Position numbers and translations under genes: made by a program. From Fictibacillus sp. BK138 (GTDB taxonomy: Bacteria; Bacillota; Bacilli; Bacillales; Fictibacillaceae), in assembly GCF_004216955.1 (NCBI RefSeq), contig NZ_SGXL01000001.1, forward strand, positions 2,321,413-2,385,412: a stretch of DNA of 64,000 bases. Direction: 5' to 3'. The notes under the pieces were generated by a model. It saw only the letters and a program-made list of their open reading frames with translations. It ran no database searches and was not told where the DNA came from. Numbering within the stretch: the stretch's first letter is position 1; each line of letters starts with the position of its first letter. Below, piece after piece: positions 26,990 through 36,991 of this stretch.

Positions 26990-29470
26990 TTATTTTAAGA
27001 AAGCGTGATGATAGCGAACTGCCGCAACCGCATAATCGCCTCGGGAAACTGCTTTCGCCGGCTTAAATGTTGCATGTACAACAGGTTCTAAATCGTAAGG
27101 TCCTTGTTCCACAGAGAAATATGCATTCATCATGTTTAAATCTAATGCGAGCTGTACGTATCCTTTTAACTCTTGAGGAATATTGTCCGCATCATCAAGC
27201 GGAATTCGTGCATCTCCATATTGTACAGACAATGTTGCTGTTTGAACTTCCCCTGCTTGCTTTTCTAAACCGAGTGCTTGAACAAGTGAATACGCTATTT
27301 CAGCACGGTTCACTGATCCGTATGGATCAAACTCGGCAGTAGTTTTAGGCAAAACAACTCCTTTTGAAGTTTGTAGAGCATCTCTAAATGCTCCGCCTCG
27401 TGCAGTTGCTGCATTGATAAAAGGCGCGTCAGAAGCTGTTACATCTGTGTAGTCATTTGTCTTAGAATCGATGCTTTGACGAATTTCCGCACCTGCTACT
27501 AAAAATTTGGCAAGTTCAGAGCGAGTTAATATCTGGTCAGGTTTAAATGTTCCATCTGCATACCCATCTACGAGCCTTTCACTAACTGCAGTTTGAATCG
27601 CATTTGCTGCTGGATGTCCGTTAATATCAGACAAGCCTGTATATCCGCCTGCTGTTTTATACGTAATGGTTCCATCTACTTCTTCCGGCAGTCCTGCTCC
27701 ACCAGTAGGGTTTTCTTGTGCGCCTCGCAGACCTCGGATTTCAAGCTTCCACTCTCCTGCTTTCGGTGCTTCTACAACAACCGTCCGATCCGCTTCTAAC
27801 GGAAACAATAATGAAATGCCTGAACTGAATTCATTGCCTGCAGGATCAATTAAAACAAGATTGATCGGATTTCCTGTCTCTTCGTCAATTCCATTTGCAT
27901 GAATTTGTGCAACGAGCGTTGTTAAGTTTTCGTTAACCGTAAAACTATGCTGGTTCGTTGACGTTAACTTTGCAGGGTCATACGTTAAGGCGAATTTTTC
28001 CTTAGAAGATGACATCTCAATATTGCTGTTAAATGTTCTGACAGCATTAACGGTTTGTCCATATTGGCCAGAATGTACGATCGCATCCATCGCTGCATAT
28101 GCGTTTACATATCCTGCGCCAACTTCCCAAGGTTCCATACCCGGTATGTTTGTTGCCGTTTGCTGAAGAACATCTTTGATTTCTTGAGGAGAGAGGGTTG
28201 GATCAGCTTCAAGCAACAGCGCTGTAATACCTGCTACATGAGGTGTTGCCATGGATGTTCCGCTCATCGTTGTGTAATAAGGAACATAAGCAGGCTCAAT
28301 TCCTTCTGCATCCTCTCCTGCACCTAATGAAGAAACTGGAGCAATAACACGTGTTGAAACGATATCCACTCCAGGAGCAGTTATAGATGGTTCGTCTTTC
28401 CATGTCCATGTTTTTCCATCCATTTCAAATGTTCCGCCAGTATTTTTTGTTCCTCGAGAGGAAAAGTCTGCAAGCTTTCCTGATTTTTCACCGGCAGCTA
28501 CGGAAATAACCCAAGGTGCTTTTGAATATGGATTATGAGTATTTTCACCAGGACCAGAATTTCCTGCTGCGAACAAGACGGTAATGCCACGGTCATATGC
28601 GGATTTACTAGCAATGTTGATCGGATGCTCAGGTTCAAAATCACCTGAGGACCCCCAGGAATTCGTAATGACTCGTATATTATATTTGGCCTGGTGTGAA
28701 ATCGCATAATCAAATCCACCAATACCATCCAAAACGAACAGTGCTGCGCCAGAACCATATCCAATTAAGTCAGCTCCTGGTGCTGCTCCTTCATATCTTC
28801 CACCAGACATAGCCCCAGTACCACCAACTGTTCCGGCAACATGTGTACCATGTCCTGAATTCGTATCTGTGTTCGGAACGTTCTCTTGATAGCTGATTGG
28901 TAATACGCCAGAGATAGAGTGAAGGTTTGCTGAAGCCATTACATTTTGCACCAAATTCTTACCTAATTCATGGTCTTTGTGCGTACCGTCAACACCACTA
29001 TCATTTACGACAACCCCAATACCTTTTCCTGTAAAAGGAAGACCGCCATTTTTCTTCGTCATTGAGCTATCTGTTCTCACCTTATCAACGCCTGTCAGTG
29101 CAGTTGCATCAGCATTGAAGTAACTTAATTTTTCATTTAAAAACAAAGAACGAACTTGGCTTGACTTAGCAAGTTGCTGAATCTGATCTGGAGTTGCTTT
29201 TACCCCTGCCATTGGAAGTGTTTTTAGGGTAACCGCATTATTAATGCCAACTCCTTTTAATAATGCGAGCTGTTCTAGTTTTGGGGCACCTGTCCCATGA
29301 AACGTTACGATAACCTCCAATGAGTTTATACCTGAGACTAATTTATGCTGAAGTGACTTTCCAATTACCGCAGAGTACGTTTGTGCAGATGCCTTCCCAG
29401 GATGATTCATAGGCAGAGCAAGCGATAATACCATAAGTAAAGCAAACCATACTTTTATACTTTTTCTCAA
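26990..29470 (-). CDS. Secreted subtilisin-like serine protease with SLH domains
   Basis: The 826-residue protein begins with a Sec signal peptide ending near ASAQT, an I9-like propeptide, then an S8 catalytic domain: Asp in VVNDSGVDGTHKDH (about residue 155), His in GHGTHVAGTVGG (about 208), Asn in AAGNSGPGEN, Ser in GTSMATPHVAG (about 407). From about residue 620 there are S-layer homology repeats, with DINGHPAANAIQTAV and GYADGTFKPDQILTRSELAK, which would anchor the enzyme to pyruvylated cell-wall polymer. I take TTG at 29470 as start, since AAAGGAG lies ahead of it; the longer frame lacks a site. It is paralogous to the next gene. Confidence 0.92.
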   Translation of the reverse strand: MRKSIKVWFALLMVLSLALPMNHPGKASAQTYSAVIGKSLQHKLVSGINSLEVIVTFHGTGAPKLEQLALLKGVGINNAVTLKTLPMAGVKATPDQIQQLAKSSQVRSLFLNEKLSYFNADATALTGVDKVRTDSSMTKKNGGLPFTGKGIGVVVNDSGVDGTHKDHELGKNLVQNVMASANLHSISGVLPISYQENVPNTDTNSGHGTHVAGTVGGTGAMSGGRYEGAAPGADLIGYGSGAALFVLDGIGGFDYAISHQAKYNIRVITNSWGSSGDFEPEHPINIASKSAYDRGITVLFAAGNSGPGENTHNPYSKAPWVISVAAGEKSGKLADFSSRGTKNTGGTFEMDGKTWTWKDEPSITAPGVDIVSTRVIAPVSSLGAGEDAEGIEPAYVPYYTTMSGTSMATPHVAGITALLLEADPTLSPQEIKDVLQQTATNIPGMEPWEVGAGYVNAYAAMDAIVHSGQYGQTVNAVRTFNSNIEMSSSKEKFALTYDPAKLTSTNQHSFTVNENLTTLVAQIHANGIDEETGNPINLVLIDPAGNEFSSGISLLFPLEADRTVVVEAPKAGEWKLEIRGLRGAQENPTGGAGLPEEVDGTITYKTAGGYTGLSDINGHPAANAIQTAVSERLVDGYADGTFKPDQILTRSELAKFLVAGAEIRQSIDSKTNDYTDVTASDAPFINAATARGGAFRDALQTSKGVVLPKTTAEFDPYGSVNRAEIAYSLVQALGLEKQAGEVQTATLSVQYGDARIPLDDADNIPQELKGYVQLALDLNMMNAYFSVEQGPYDLEPVVHATFKPAKAVSRGDYAVAAVRYHHAFLK

Positions 29471-29629
29471 GGTGAATTCTCCTTTCATTTTCTGAATTTT
29501 CCGCTTAGTCAAATTATCTCAAAAGTAAAATATGAAAACTATTCACCATCGGTTGTAAAACTCTATAAAACTGGAACTATTTGCATATAGTACAAAAGAG
29601 TTAAGCATGATAGGCAACTATATTACATG

Positions 29630-29672
29630 AAGCAAAAGAAGCTAAACCAGCATGAGTAACTAGTTTAGCTCT
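29630..29672 (-). terminator. Terminator of the second subtilase gene
   Basis: On the minus strand GCTAAAC (29669-29663) pairs with GTTTAGC (29647-29641) around a 15-nt loop and is followed by TTCTTTT. It lies just after the stop codon at 29678. Confidence 0.6.
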
Positions 29673-29677
29673 TTCGT

Positions 29678-31090
29678 TTATTTTGCTAGAAAGGAAGCCG
29701 TGACAGCATCGTATGCGTTTATATAACCGGCTCCCGTTTCCCATGATTCATAACTATTCATAGAAGTTGCTGAGTTTACTAGAATTTGTTTAACATCACT
29801 TGGTGTTAATAAAGGATTTGCATCCAGCATTAGTGCCACAACCCCAGCAGCATGGGGTGCAGCCATAGAGGTTCCGCTTAGTGTTGTGTAATAGGGCAAA
29901 TGAGCTGGATCGATTGTTTGAATATCTTGTGGTGTTCCCAGAACTCCTACAGGAGAAGCAACACGTGTTGAAACAATATCTTTTCCCGGTGCAGTAATTG
30001 TCGGTTGGTCACGCCATAAAAATTCCATTCCATCAACGATTGCTGAACCACCAACACCTCGATTTCCTCTTGATGAAAAATCTGCTAATGTACCATCTTT
30101 TACACCTGCAGCCACGGTAATAACCCATGGTGCTTTTTTATAATTTCCGGTTATTGTATTTTCCCCTGGACCTGAATTACCTGCAGAGAACACAGTTACA
30201 ATATTTCGGTCATACAACAATTTAGTAGCTATATTTACTGGGTGATCAGGATCAAATGGTGTTCCCATGTCTCCAGTATCACCCCATGAATTTGTAATTA
30301 CTCGTATACCATATTGCGCTTGATGTGTTAGAGCATAATCAAATGCACCGATTGTGTCTAAAATAGCTAGACCTGCACCGCTCCCATATCCGATTAAATC
30401 AGCGCCTGGTGCTACTCCTTCATATTTCCCGCTAGACATTACGCCAGTTCCACCAACGATACCTGCAACATGGGTTCCATGACCAGAGTTGTTATCTGTT
30501 GCAGGGACATTTTCAATATACTGTATAGGTAATATCTCATGTACCGCATGCAGGTTAACTTGTCCAGCAACATTCTGAACTAAATTTTTTCCAAATTCGT
30601 GATCTTTATGTGATCCGTCAACACCGCTATCGTTAATAACGACTCCTACTCCTTTACCGGATACAGGAAGCCCGCCATTTTTTTTCTGAAAATCCGCATC
30701 TTCTCTAACTCGGTCAACACCAGTTAAATCAGTAGAATCTTCATTATCATATGTTAAAGGTGCGTTATAATAAACGGAAAGTACTTTCGAATTATCATTT
30801 AATAATTCTAATTGCGTTACAGAAATCACTACACCAGCAATCGGCAAAGCATTCATAATGATTCCATTTTGAACACCTGCTTCTTTTAATGAGGCTTTAA
30901 TCTCCGTTTGGCTCATTTCTTTATCGAAAGTGACAATCGCTTCAACAGCTGTATCCGTTGTTAATCTTTGTAAAAGTCTTTTGTCTAATGCAGGAGAACG
31001 ATGAATCGGTTCAGCATGTGTTGGCAATACAGAAGGCAAAATTAAGCTTGCTGCAATAATAACAGAAATTATTATTCTCTTAAAATTCAT
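29678..31090 (-). CDS. Secreted subtilisin-like serine protease
   Basis: The 470-residue enzyme has a signal peptide (cleavage near THAEP), a propeptide and an S8 domain with Asp in VINDSGVDGSHKDH (about residue 150), His in GHGTHVAGIVGG (about 203), Asn in SAGNSGPGEN and Ser in GTSMAAPHAAG (about 405). It stops after the catalytic domain and lacks the SLH part of its downstream neighbour, so it should be released. The two share long identical stretches in the catalytic domain and probably arose by tandem duplication. The ATG is preceded by GGAGTG. Its own terminator separates it from the SLH protease gene. Confidence 0.92.
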   Translation of the reverse strand: MNFKRIIISVIIAASLILPSVLPTHAEPIHRSPALDKRLLQRLTTDTAVEAIVTFDKEMSQTEIKASLKEAGVQNGIIMNALPIAGVVISVTQLELLNDNSKVLSVYYNAPLTYDNEDSTDLTGVDRVREDADFQKKNGGLPVSGKGVGVVINDSGVDGSHKDHEFGKNLVQNVAGQVNLHAVHEILPIQYIENVPATDNNSGHGTHVAGIVGGTGVMSSGKYEGVAPGADLIGYGSGAGLAILDTIGAFDYALTHQAQYGIRVITNSWGDTGDMGTPFDPDHPVNIATKLLYDRNIVTVFSAGNSGPGENTITGNYKKAPWVITVAAGVKDGTLADFSSRGNRGVGGSAIVDGMEFLWRDQPTITAPGKDIVSTRVASPVGVLGTPQDIQTIDPAHLPYYTTLSGTSMAAPHAAGVVALMLDANPLLTPSDVKQILVNSATSMNSYESWETGAGYINAYDAVTASFLAK

Positions 31091-31201
31091 GGGTTCACAC
31101 TCCTATTAATAGAATTTTCTAACAGTTCTTGTTATTATCTCAGCTGTTCTGAAACATTTCTATTCACGATAAGTTTTATTTTTATAGTGCTTTTGTATTA
31201 A

Positions 31202-31225
31202 AAAAACACTCCGTAGAGTGTTTTT
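31202..31225 (-). terminator. Terminator of the two-component operon
   Basis: AAAAACACTC and GAGTGTTTTT form a 10-bp stem with a CGTA loop; on the minus strand T residues follow. It lies directly after the response regulator stop codon. Confidence 0.85.
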
Positions 31226-31229
31226 CCCA

Positions 31230-31871
31230 TTATCTCATAGGTACAAGCTGATTTTGGACTGCATAAATAACGGCCTGTGATCTGCTCTTTACTTCTAATT
31301 TCTTAAAAATCTTACTGACATGAATTTTTACAGTTTTGTCACTGATAAATAATTTCTCAGCAATCTCTTTATTGCTAAGTCCTTCAACGAGTCCAATTAG
31401 TACTTCCTGTTCACGGTCTGTGAGGTTCGACTCGTCTTTTTTAAATTGAGTTTGCTGTAGATGAATATTTACCAGTTTCTTTGTCATCCTCGGAGTAATC
31501 ATAGATTCTCCACGGAACACGGTATTAATGGCATCAACGACATGCTCTGATGGTGCATCTTTTAATAAATATCCATCTGCACCTGCTTTTAGTGCAGACA
31601 GCAAATATTCATCATGTGTGTACATCGTTAGAACAAGGATGCGCGCATTAGGATTTTTCGATTTAATAATCGCTGTTGTCTCTACCCCGTTAATACCGGG
31701 AAGATTAATATCCATGATGATAACGTCTGGTGCCAATTCATCAGCGAGTTTTATTGCTTCTTCTCCTGAAATCGCTTCACCAATAACTTTCATGTCATCT
31801 TCAAATGACAGTATATTCTTCAATCCGTCTCTTAAAATAGCATGGTCATCCACAAGCAAAATTGTAATCAT
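31230..31871 (-). CDS. NarL/LuxR-family response regulator
   Basis: The 213-residue protein has a receiver domain with the acidic pocket VDDHA, the phospho-acceptor Asp in IIMDINLPG (about residue 54) and Lys in LKDAPS, followed by a LuxR-type helix-turn-helix, [23 protein letters not shown] and [15 protein letters not shown]. It is the partner of the histidine kinase whose stop codon it overlaps by four bases. Targets are unknown; the adjacent subtilase genes are candidates on position only. Confidence 0.94.
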   Translation of the reverse strand: MITILLVDDHAILRDGLKNILSFEDDMKVIGEAISGEEAIKLADELAPDVIIMDINLPGINGVETTAIIKSKNPNARILVLTMYTHDEYLLSALKAGADGYLLKDAPSEHVVDAINTVFRGESMITPRMTKKLVNIHLQQTQFKKDESNLTDREQEVLIGLVEGLSNKEIAEKLFISDKTVKIHVSKIFKKLEVKSRSQAVIYAVQNQLVPMR

Positions 31872-33694
31872 GTTATATTTGCCTCCTTAGATTCTATTTG
31901 GGGTATCTGAAGCTTTATTTCCGTTCCTTTCCCTTTAGCTGAATCAATATGAAGCGATGCACCCAGACTGTCAGACTGTTCATTCATGTTTAAAATCCCG
32001 TAATGCGGTTCTTGTCGGGCTTTGATCATAGATTCATATAAAGAAAAACCTTTTCCATCATCTTTGATTCTAAAAAAGACCTGATCATTTGAATAGCTTA
32101 AAAGGATGTCCACTTTTGTTGCCTCAGCATGTTTTAAAACGTTCTGGAGGCTTTCCTGAAATACGTCGAAAATGACTTTTTCCACCATTGTGCTAAGAGT
32201 TCTCCGAGTTCCTCTTTCCTGAAAACGAATTTGAATATTGTGACCCTCTTTTTCTATGGACTTTACTTTTGATTTGATCGCATGATGAAGACCTATACGC
32301 TCAGTTGGATAGGGGCGCAATGCATAAATGGATTCCCGCAATTCCTTTAAGCTGCCTCTTAATTTTTCTGTACTAAAGGCTACCAATTGTTTTGTCTTCT
32401 CTGGTTTATCAGAAAAAATACGTTGTGCTGTCTCAAGCTGCATGACTGATCCCGCAAGAGTCTGTGCAATACCGTCATGAATTTCACGTGCTATGCGGTT
32501 TCGTTCTTCCAATAGTACCCTTTTTTCTCGTTCTGATAGAAGCAGTTTCGTTTTCCATGCAACAGCAAGCTGATTTACGAGGGTCGCCATTGATTGTGTC
32601 TCCACTGCAGAAAAGGAATGCGCCCTTGTTCTTCCTGTAATCAATACGCCTATAACTTCATCTTCTGCCATTAATGGTGCAAGCATCACTGATTTAATAG
32701 CTTTGTTAAAATAAGAAAATGCCCAGGAATCAACCTCATTTTTTTTATTAAATAAGTGCATGACTGGATCGGATTCAAGTTGTTCAATGAAATCCGCAGA
32801 CATATCTTTTACAAACGAGTACCCACCGTTTTCATATGCGATTCTCCATGAACGTCCATCGTTCAGAAATAACAAAACGGCATCTGTCCCTAAAAACTCT
32901 AAAAAAGGCAGTTCTACTTGCTCGAGCCAATTTTTTGATGGAAGCTGTGCATTAAAGGTTGTACTAATTTGGTATAAAGCTTTTAGTCGGTTCTGCTCTT
33001 GGTGCAATTTGGCAATAAAAGAAGAAATGAGAGCGATCGCCACAAGTGGAGAAAAGAAGAAGATATAAGAAAACACATCTACTACACCACGGTTTTGGCT
33101 GCCTAACATAAACATCAGCGTGATATACAAAATGGAAAAGAGTGTTACTGCCAGCTCTGAAATCGTTTTTATTTTCCATATCTTAAACGAGTATAGTTGC
33201 GGCCGTATAAGTAAAACTGCATCTACAATTATATTATTGAAAACAGAATACAAAATAACAACTAGTATCATCCTAATCTCTGCATGCCATATCTCACTCA
33301 TTCCTGGTTCGAATAGTGTCATGATAAGGTCTGCGATATGAACTGCAGCAAAAAAACTGATCAGAAGCTGAGATGGATTAAAAAGAACGATTCGAAGCGG
33401 CCGATGGTTTAAAACTTGTACAAGTCCTGCCATTCCTCCAAACACAAATATTGCAATTCCCCAACCATAAAGAATTTCTATTGTATAAAGCAAAGGAAAA
33501 CTAAGTGCACTAAGTCCTTTCCAGATTGGAATGGGATAAAATTCAGTGATAAACAGAAACAATAATAATGTGAAAAAAATAAGCAATTCTGGAAATTTTG
33601 TAATAGATAATGCGCTATAAACCCAAATAATTATTCCTATTACGATAATGGTTGACACAAACTTGCTTGCTGCTGCCTCCCGATTCAAGCCCAT
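31868..33694 (-). CDS. Membrane sensor histidine kinase (HisKA_3, with GAF domain)
   Basis: The 608-residue kinase has about eight membrane helices (residues 10-235), a GAF-like domain (about 245-385), and a NarX/DesK-type core with phosphorylated His in [16 protein letters not shown] (about residue 404) and an ATPase domain with [10 protein letters not shown] and [10 protein letters not shown]. The membrane part resembles the integral sensory region seen in some LiaS/ComP-like kinases but has no extracellular ligand domain. It is the first gene of a two-gene operon with its response regulator. Confidence 0.93.
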   Translation of the reverse strand: MGLNREAAASKFVSTIIVIGIIIWVYSALSITKFPELLIFFTLLLFLFITEFYPIPIWKGLSALSFPLLYTIEILYGWGIAIFVFGGMAGLVQVLNHRPLRIVLFNPSQLLISFFAAVHIADLIMTLFEPGMSEIWHAEIRMILVVILYSVFNNIIVDAVLLIRPQLYSFKIWKIKTISELAVTLFSILYITLMFMLGSQNRGVVDVFSYIFFFSPLVAIALISSFIAKLHQEQNRLKALYQISTTFNAQLPSKNWLEQVELPFLEFLGTDAVLLFLNDGRSWRIAYENGGYSFVKDMSADFIEQLESDPVMHLFNKKNEVDSWAFSYFNKAIKSVMLAPLMAEDEVIGVLITGRTRAHSFSAVETQSMATLVNQLAVAWKTKLLLSEREKRVLLEERNRIAREIHDGIAQTLAGSVMQLETAQRIFSDKPEKTKQLVAFSTEKLRGSLKELRESIYALRPYPTERIGLHHAIKSKVKSIEKEGHNIQIRFQERGTRRTLSTMVEKVIFDVFQESLQNVLKHAEATKVDILLSYSNDQVFFRIKDDGKGFSLYESMIKARQEPHYGILNMNEQSDSLGASLHIDSAKGKGTEIKLQIPQIESKEANIT

Positions 33695-34019
33695 TTTTCC
33701 ACCTCATTTTTATAAAAATTCAGTTATTTTATTATAACATAGCTATTTAGCATACATTCTCCTCCAAAATTTTGGGAGTGTGCCACAATAAATAGAGCGT
33801 AAAAAAACCGAAATTAGTCGAATGACATCCGTCGCTGACCAATTCCGGAAAAACCAAAATGTTTTTACATATTATCGCACTTCATTAAAAGGGTTTCTAT
33901 TGAACGAAAGACGTAAATTCACATAGTACCAAATAACTATACCGTTTATAAAGAATATTTTCGCTGTCTTTATTGCCCTTAAAATGGCTGATTTCCGTTC
34001 AAGGATGCTAAAGGGCATT
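33695..34019. other. 325-bp gap without a gene
   Basis: The gap lies upstream of the kinase gene and downstream of mgtE. It holds the kinase promoter region, nothing resembling a real gene, and at 33985-34009 a 25-base fragment of the dispersed repeat (TGATTTCCGTTCAAGGATGC). That fragment is enclosed by a 7-bp inverted repeat, TGCCCTT at 33974-33980 and AAGGGCA at 34011-34017, as if a repeat remnant forms the loop of a hairpin after mgtE. Confidence 0.5.
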
Positions 34020-35378
34020 TTATAATAGATGAGATAAAAACATTGTTGCTGTTCCAAAATAAACAAATAACGAGAAAATATCATTCAGTGTTGTAATCAG
34101 GGGTCCCGATGCCACAGCTGGGTCCACCTTAAAGCGATACAGCAGTAAAGGAATTAAGGTGCCAGCTAGCGTCCCAATAATTAATGTAAAAAATAGAGAG
34201 CTTCCGACAACCAGACCTAAAATGAGGTTGCCTTTCCATAAGAAAGCGACAATCGCAATTAAGATCCCGCATGTGATCCCGATAATAAATCCTACACCAA
34301 ACTCACGCATGATCAGCTTTGCAATCGTTGCCCGGTCAATATCATGAGATACCAATCCTCGAACAACAACGGCAAGTGATTGTGTACCTGTGTTCCCCGT
34401 CATCCCAGCAATCATCGGCATAAAATAGGTCAAGGCAACCGCTTTTTCAATGGTCCCTTCAAAGGTGCTAATGATACTTCCTGATAATATTCCAATAAAA
34501 AGCAGCAGTATCAGCCACGGTAGACGGCGATAGGATGCTACAATCGCGCTTGTTTGAAAATCAATCGACTTACCGGTTGCGGATAGTTTTTCAATGTCTT
34601 CATTCGCTTCTTCAATTAAGACATCTAGAACATCATCGACAGTTACAATCCCGATCAGCCGCTCCTGTTCATCAATAACCGGTACCGCGATAAAGTCATA
34701 GCGCTCTATCGTTCTGGCTACTTCTTCCTGATCCGTTTCTGCAGGTACTGCGATGACCCTGCTATACATGATCTCTTCGATCTTTTCATCCATTTCAGCC
34801 AGCAGAAGGTCTCTGTACGAAACAACTCCTACAAGCTTTTTGTCTTCATCAATAACATATAGATAATAAATATTCTCAGCAAAACCAGCGAACGTTTTGA
34901 GTTTTTCGACTGCATCCCGAACCGTATATACTTTCGGAATCCAGACAAAACGGTTTGTCATAATTCCGCCGGCAGTATCAGAGTCATATTGCATCAAGCT
35001 CTGAACTGTTTTGGATTCGTCTGCTTTCATTGAAGATAAGAAGTCCTGAATTTCATTTACATCCAAATTACCAAGCAAGTCAGCAAGGTCATCATTTTCC
35101 ATCAAGTTCATGATATGAGATGACCGTTCGATGCCTAATTTGTGCAGGATCTCCATCTGCAGGTCACTCTCTAATTCTTGAATCAATGAGGCGATCTGTC
35201 TGGTTGTTAAAAACGTTACAAACTTATGCCTGTGCTTATCAGGCAGGTTCTTATACACATTAGCAATATCATAAGGATGAAGTTCATCAATAAGCAGCTG
35301 AAATTCTTTTTTTCGAAGCTCTTTCAGGTTTTTAATAACATACAATAAAATCTGGTTCTCTGACATCTCTTTAAACAA
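34020..35378 (-). CDS. mgtE: Magnesium transporter MgtE
   Basis: The 452-residue protein has the three parts of MgtE: an N-terminal superhelical domain (about residues 1-130), a CBS pair (about 135-255) that senses cytoplasmic Mg2+, and five C-terminal membrane helices with the pore motifs MPMIAGMTGNTGTQS and TTLNDIFSLFVYF. It imports Mg2+ and closes when internal Mg2+ is high. The start is TTG at 35378 with AAGGAGGTGA nine bases upstream. No Mg2+-sensing (M-box) leader is present in the 170 bases upstream. Confidence 0.95.
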   Translation of the reverse strand: MFKEMSENQILLYVIKNLKELRKKEFQLLIDELHPYDIANVYKNLPDKHRHKFVTFLTTRQIASLIQELESDLQMEILHKLGIERSSHIMNLMENDDLADLLGNLDVNEIQDFLSSMKADESKTVQSLMQYDSDTAGGIMTNRFVWIPKVYTVRDAVEKLKTFAGFAENIYYLYVIDEDKKLVGVVSYRDLLLAEMDEKIEEIMYSRVIAVPAETDQEEVARTIERYDFIAVPVIDEQERLIGIVTVDDVLDVLIEEANEDIEKLSATGKSIDFQTSAIVASYRRLPWLILLLFIGILSGSIISTFEGTIEKAVALTYFMPMIAGMTGNTGTQSLAVVVRGLVSHDIDRATIAKLIMREFGVGFIIGITCGILIAIVAFLWKGNLILGLVVGSSLFFTLIIGTLAGTLIPLLLYRFKVDPAVASGPLITTLNDIFSLFVYFGTATMFLSHLL

Positions 35379-35504
35379 GGAACGTCACCTCCTTATAAAA
35401 TACTCATTCATTATAAGTGATTTATTCATGTCTGACTATGAAAGAAATGATGGAATAGTAAGCTTTCTAACCTTATTCATAGCATATCGCTTTTCAAAAA
35501 GAAA

Positions 35505-35527
35505 AAACCATCTTAAATAGATGGTTT
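35505..35527 (-). terminator. Terminator of the doxX gene
   Basis: AAACCATC (35505-35512) and GATGGTTT (35520-35527) pair around a 7-nt loop; the minus strand continues with T residues. Confidence 0.75.
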
Positions 35528-35551
35528 CCTCACTTTTTTTATTCTATTTCC

Positions 35552-35953
35552 CTATTTCAACCATAAATAATCCAGTGAATAAGTACCTGCACCCGTTAAG
35601 GCTACTCCCACTACTACCGCAATAAGGATAAGATTGAATTCGTATCCGTTAGCTGTTACCCAAAAGCCATTCTGCAAGTGAACTTTAAGGATAGCTACAA
35701 GCATTGTAGCTGCGATTAAAATCGCTCCTATTTCTGTAAAAAGTCCTGCTGCGAAAAGTAATCCTCCGCCAAATTCTGCAAGACCTGCTAGCAGTGCCAT
35801 CGTATAGCCAGGCTTTATTCCAATTGACTCCAGCCAGCCTCCTGTTCCCTTTAAACCATAGCCCCCAAACCAGCCAAACAACTTTTGCGCACCATGTGCT
35901 GCAAGAGCCAGACCCACAACGAGACGAATAATGAGTAATCCTAAAGATAGCAT
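35552..35953 (-). CDS. DoxX-family membrane protein
   Basis: The 133-residue protein has four membrane helices and the DoxX signature near the N-terminus, AAHGAQKLFGWFGGYGLKGT, with a helix rich in Gly/Ala (LLAGLAEFGGGLLFAAGLF). DoxX proteins are related to quinone-linked thiosulphate oxidoreductases, but in Firmicutes most are of unknown function and some respond to oxidative stress. It is monocistronic with its own terminator. An ATG preceded by a GAGGGG-type site is used. Confidence 0.9.
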   Translation of the reverse strand: MLSLGLLIIRLVVGLALAAHGAQKLFGWFGGYGLKGTGGWLESIGIKPGYTMALLAGLAEFGGGLLFAAGLFTEIGAILIAATMLVAILKVHLQNGFWVTANGYEFNLILIAVVVGVALTGAGTYSLDYLWLK

Positions 35954-36068
35954 AATATAATCCCCTCTTTCTTAAGTTTATTTTACTTACTTTACGTTAG
36001 TATATTACGATATGTAACTTGTCTATGTCAAGTAACTTTAAAAAAATAATTACAAATCCAAAAAAAAT

Positions 36069-36097
36069 ACCGCATTCCTTTTTAAAAGAATATGCGG
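36069..36097 (-). terminator. Terminator of the map gene
   Basis: ACCGCATTC (36069-36077) and GAATATGCGG (36088-36097) pair with one bulged base; on the minus strand the stem is followed by A and eight T. Confidence 0.75.
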
Positions 36098-36108
36098 CAG
36101 ATTCAGAT

Positions 36109-36858
36109 TTAAGCTTGATCCGTTAAAATAATTGGACCATTTCTTGTTATGGCAACTGTATGTTCATATTGGGCAGACAGGCTTCCATCGAAGGTCAATG
36201 CCGTCCATCCATCAGATCCCATCGTTATATAAGGCAGCCCTTGATTGAGAATAGGCTCTATCGTAATAACCATACCTTCTTTTAATCGAATGCCTGAATC
36301 CCGTTCGCCAACATGATGTACTTGTGGTTCCTCATGAATTTTCCGGCCAATCCCATGACCTATGAATTCTCTCACAATTGAATAGCCTTTTCTATCAGCA
36401 TAGGATTCAATCGCGTACCCTATATCTCCTAAACGGTTACCCGGCTGCGCCTGTTCGATCCCTTTATACAATGCTTTTTTTGTGGCATTCATTAATCGTT
36501 GTGCCTCTGGCGCGATTTTCCCAACTCCGTACGTCCATGCAGAGTCAGCAAGCCAGCCATTAAGATTCACAACAAAATCAACGGTTAGGATATCACCACT
36601 TTTTAAAGGTTTTCGGTTAGGCAGACCATGGCACACTTCATTATTCACAGATGAACACGTTGCGAAAGGATAGCCCATATACCCTTTTTGCGCAGGCTTC
36701 GCTCCTCTATCGTGAAGAAAGCGTTCCACAAATCGATCAAGCTCTAGCGTTGTGATACCTGGCAAAACCATTTTGCTTAAAGCTCTATGACATTCAGCAA
36801 GGATCGTTCCCGCAAGTTTCATCTTTTCTATTTGTTTATCGGATTTAATCTCAACCAA
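36109..36858 (-). CDS. map: Type I methionine aminopeptidase
   Basis: The 249-residue enzyme removes N-terminal methionine from nascent proteins. The pita-bread metal ligands are visible: VDFVVNLNGWLADSA with two Asp, GHGIGRKIHEEP with His, TIEPIL with Glu and QYEHTVAI with the last Glu; the substrate-site His is in VCHGLPN. It is not in a ribosomal-protein cluster, so it is probably the second, dispensable copy (as with the two enzymes of B. subtilis). The gene stands alone with its own terminator. Confidence 0.93.
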   Translation of the reverse strand: MVEIKSDKQIEKMKLAGTILAECHRALSKMVLPGITTLELDRFVERFLHDRGAKPAQKGYMGYPFATCSSVNNEVCHGLPNRKPLKSGDILTVDFVVNLNGWLADSAWTYGVGKIAPEAQRLMNATKKALYKGIEQAQPGNRLGDIGYAIESYADRKGYSIVREFIGHGIGRKIHEEPQVHHVGERDSGIRLKEGMVITIEPILNQGLPYITMGSDGWTALTFDGSLSAQYEHTVAITRNGPIILTDQA

Positions 36859-36991
36859 ACCGCCCTCTCCCTTCCTCTATTTTTTAACTATATTCAGAGG
36901 AAAAGTTCTGCGTGAATATTATGGTTGATGGTATACCATGAACTTTACAGCTATAATTTCACGGTACGTGTTTCTATATTTGTTACACGTT

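Noticed and set aside
33872-34084. 70-codon minus-strand frame overlapping the mgtE end
   Set aside because: No ribosome binding site, rare-codon rich, and overlaps mgtE and the repeat fragment.
35379-35551. M-box or other Mg2+ riboswitch upstream of mgtE
   Set aside because: The upstream gap is too short and contains only the doxX terminator and a ribosome binding site; no M-box consensus is present.
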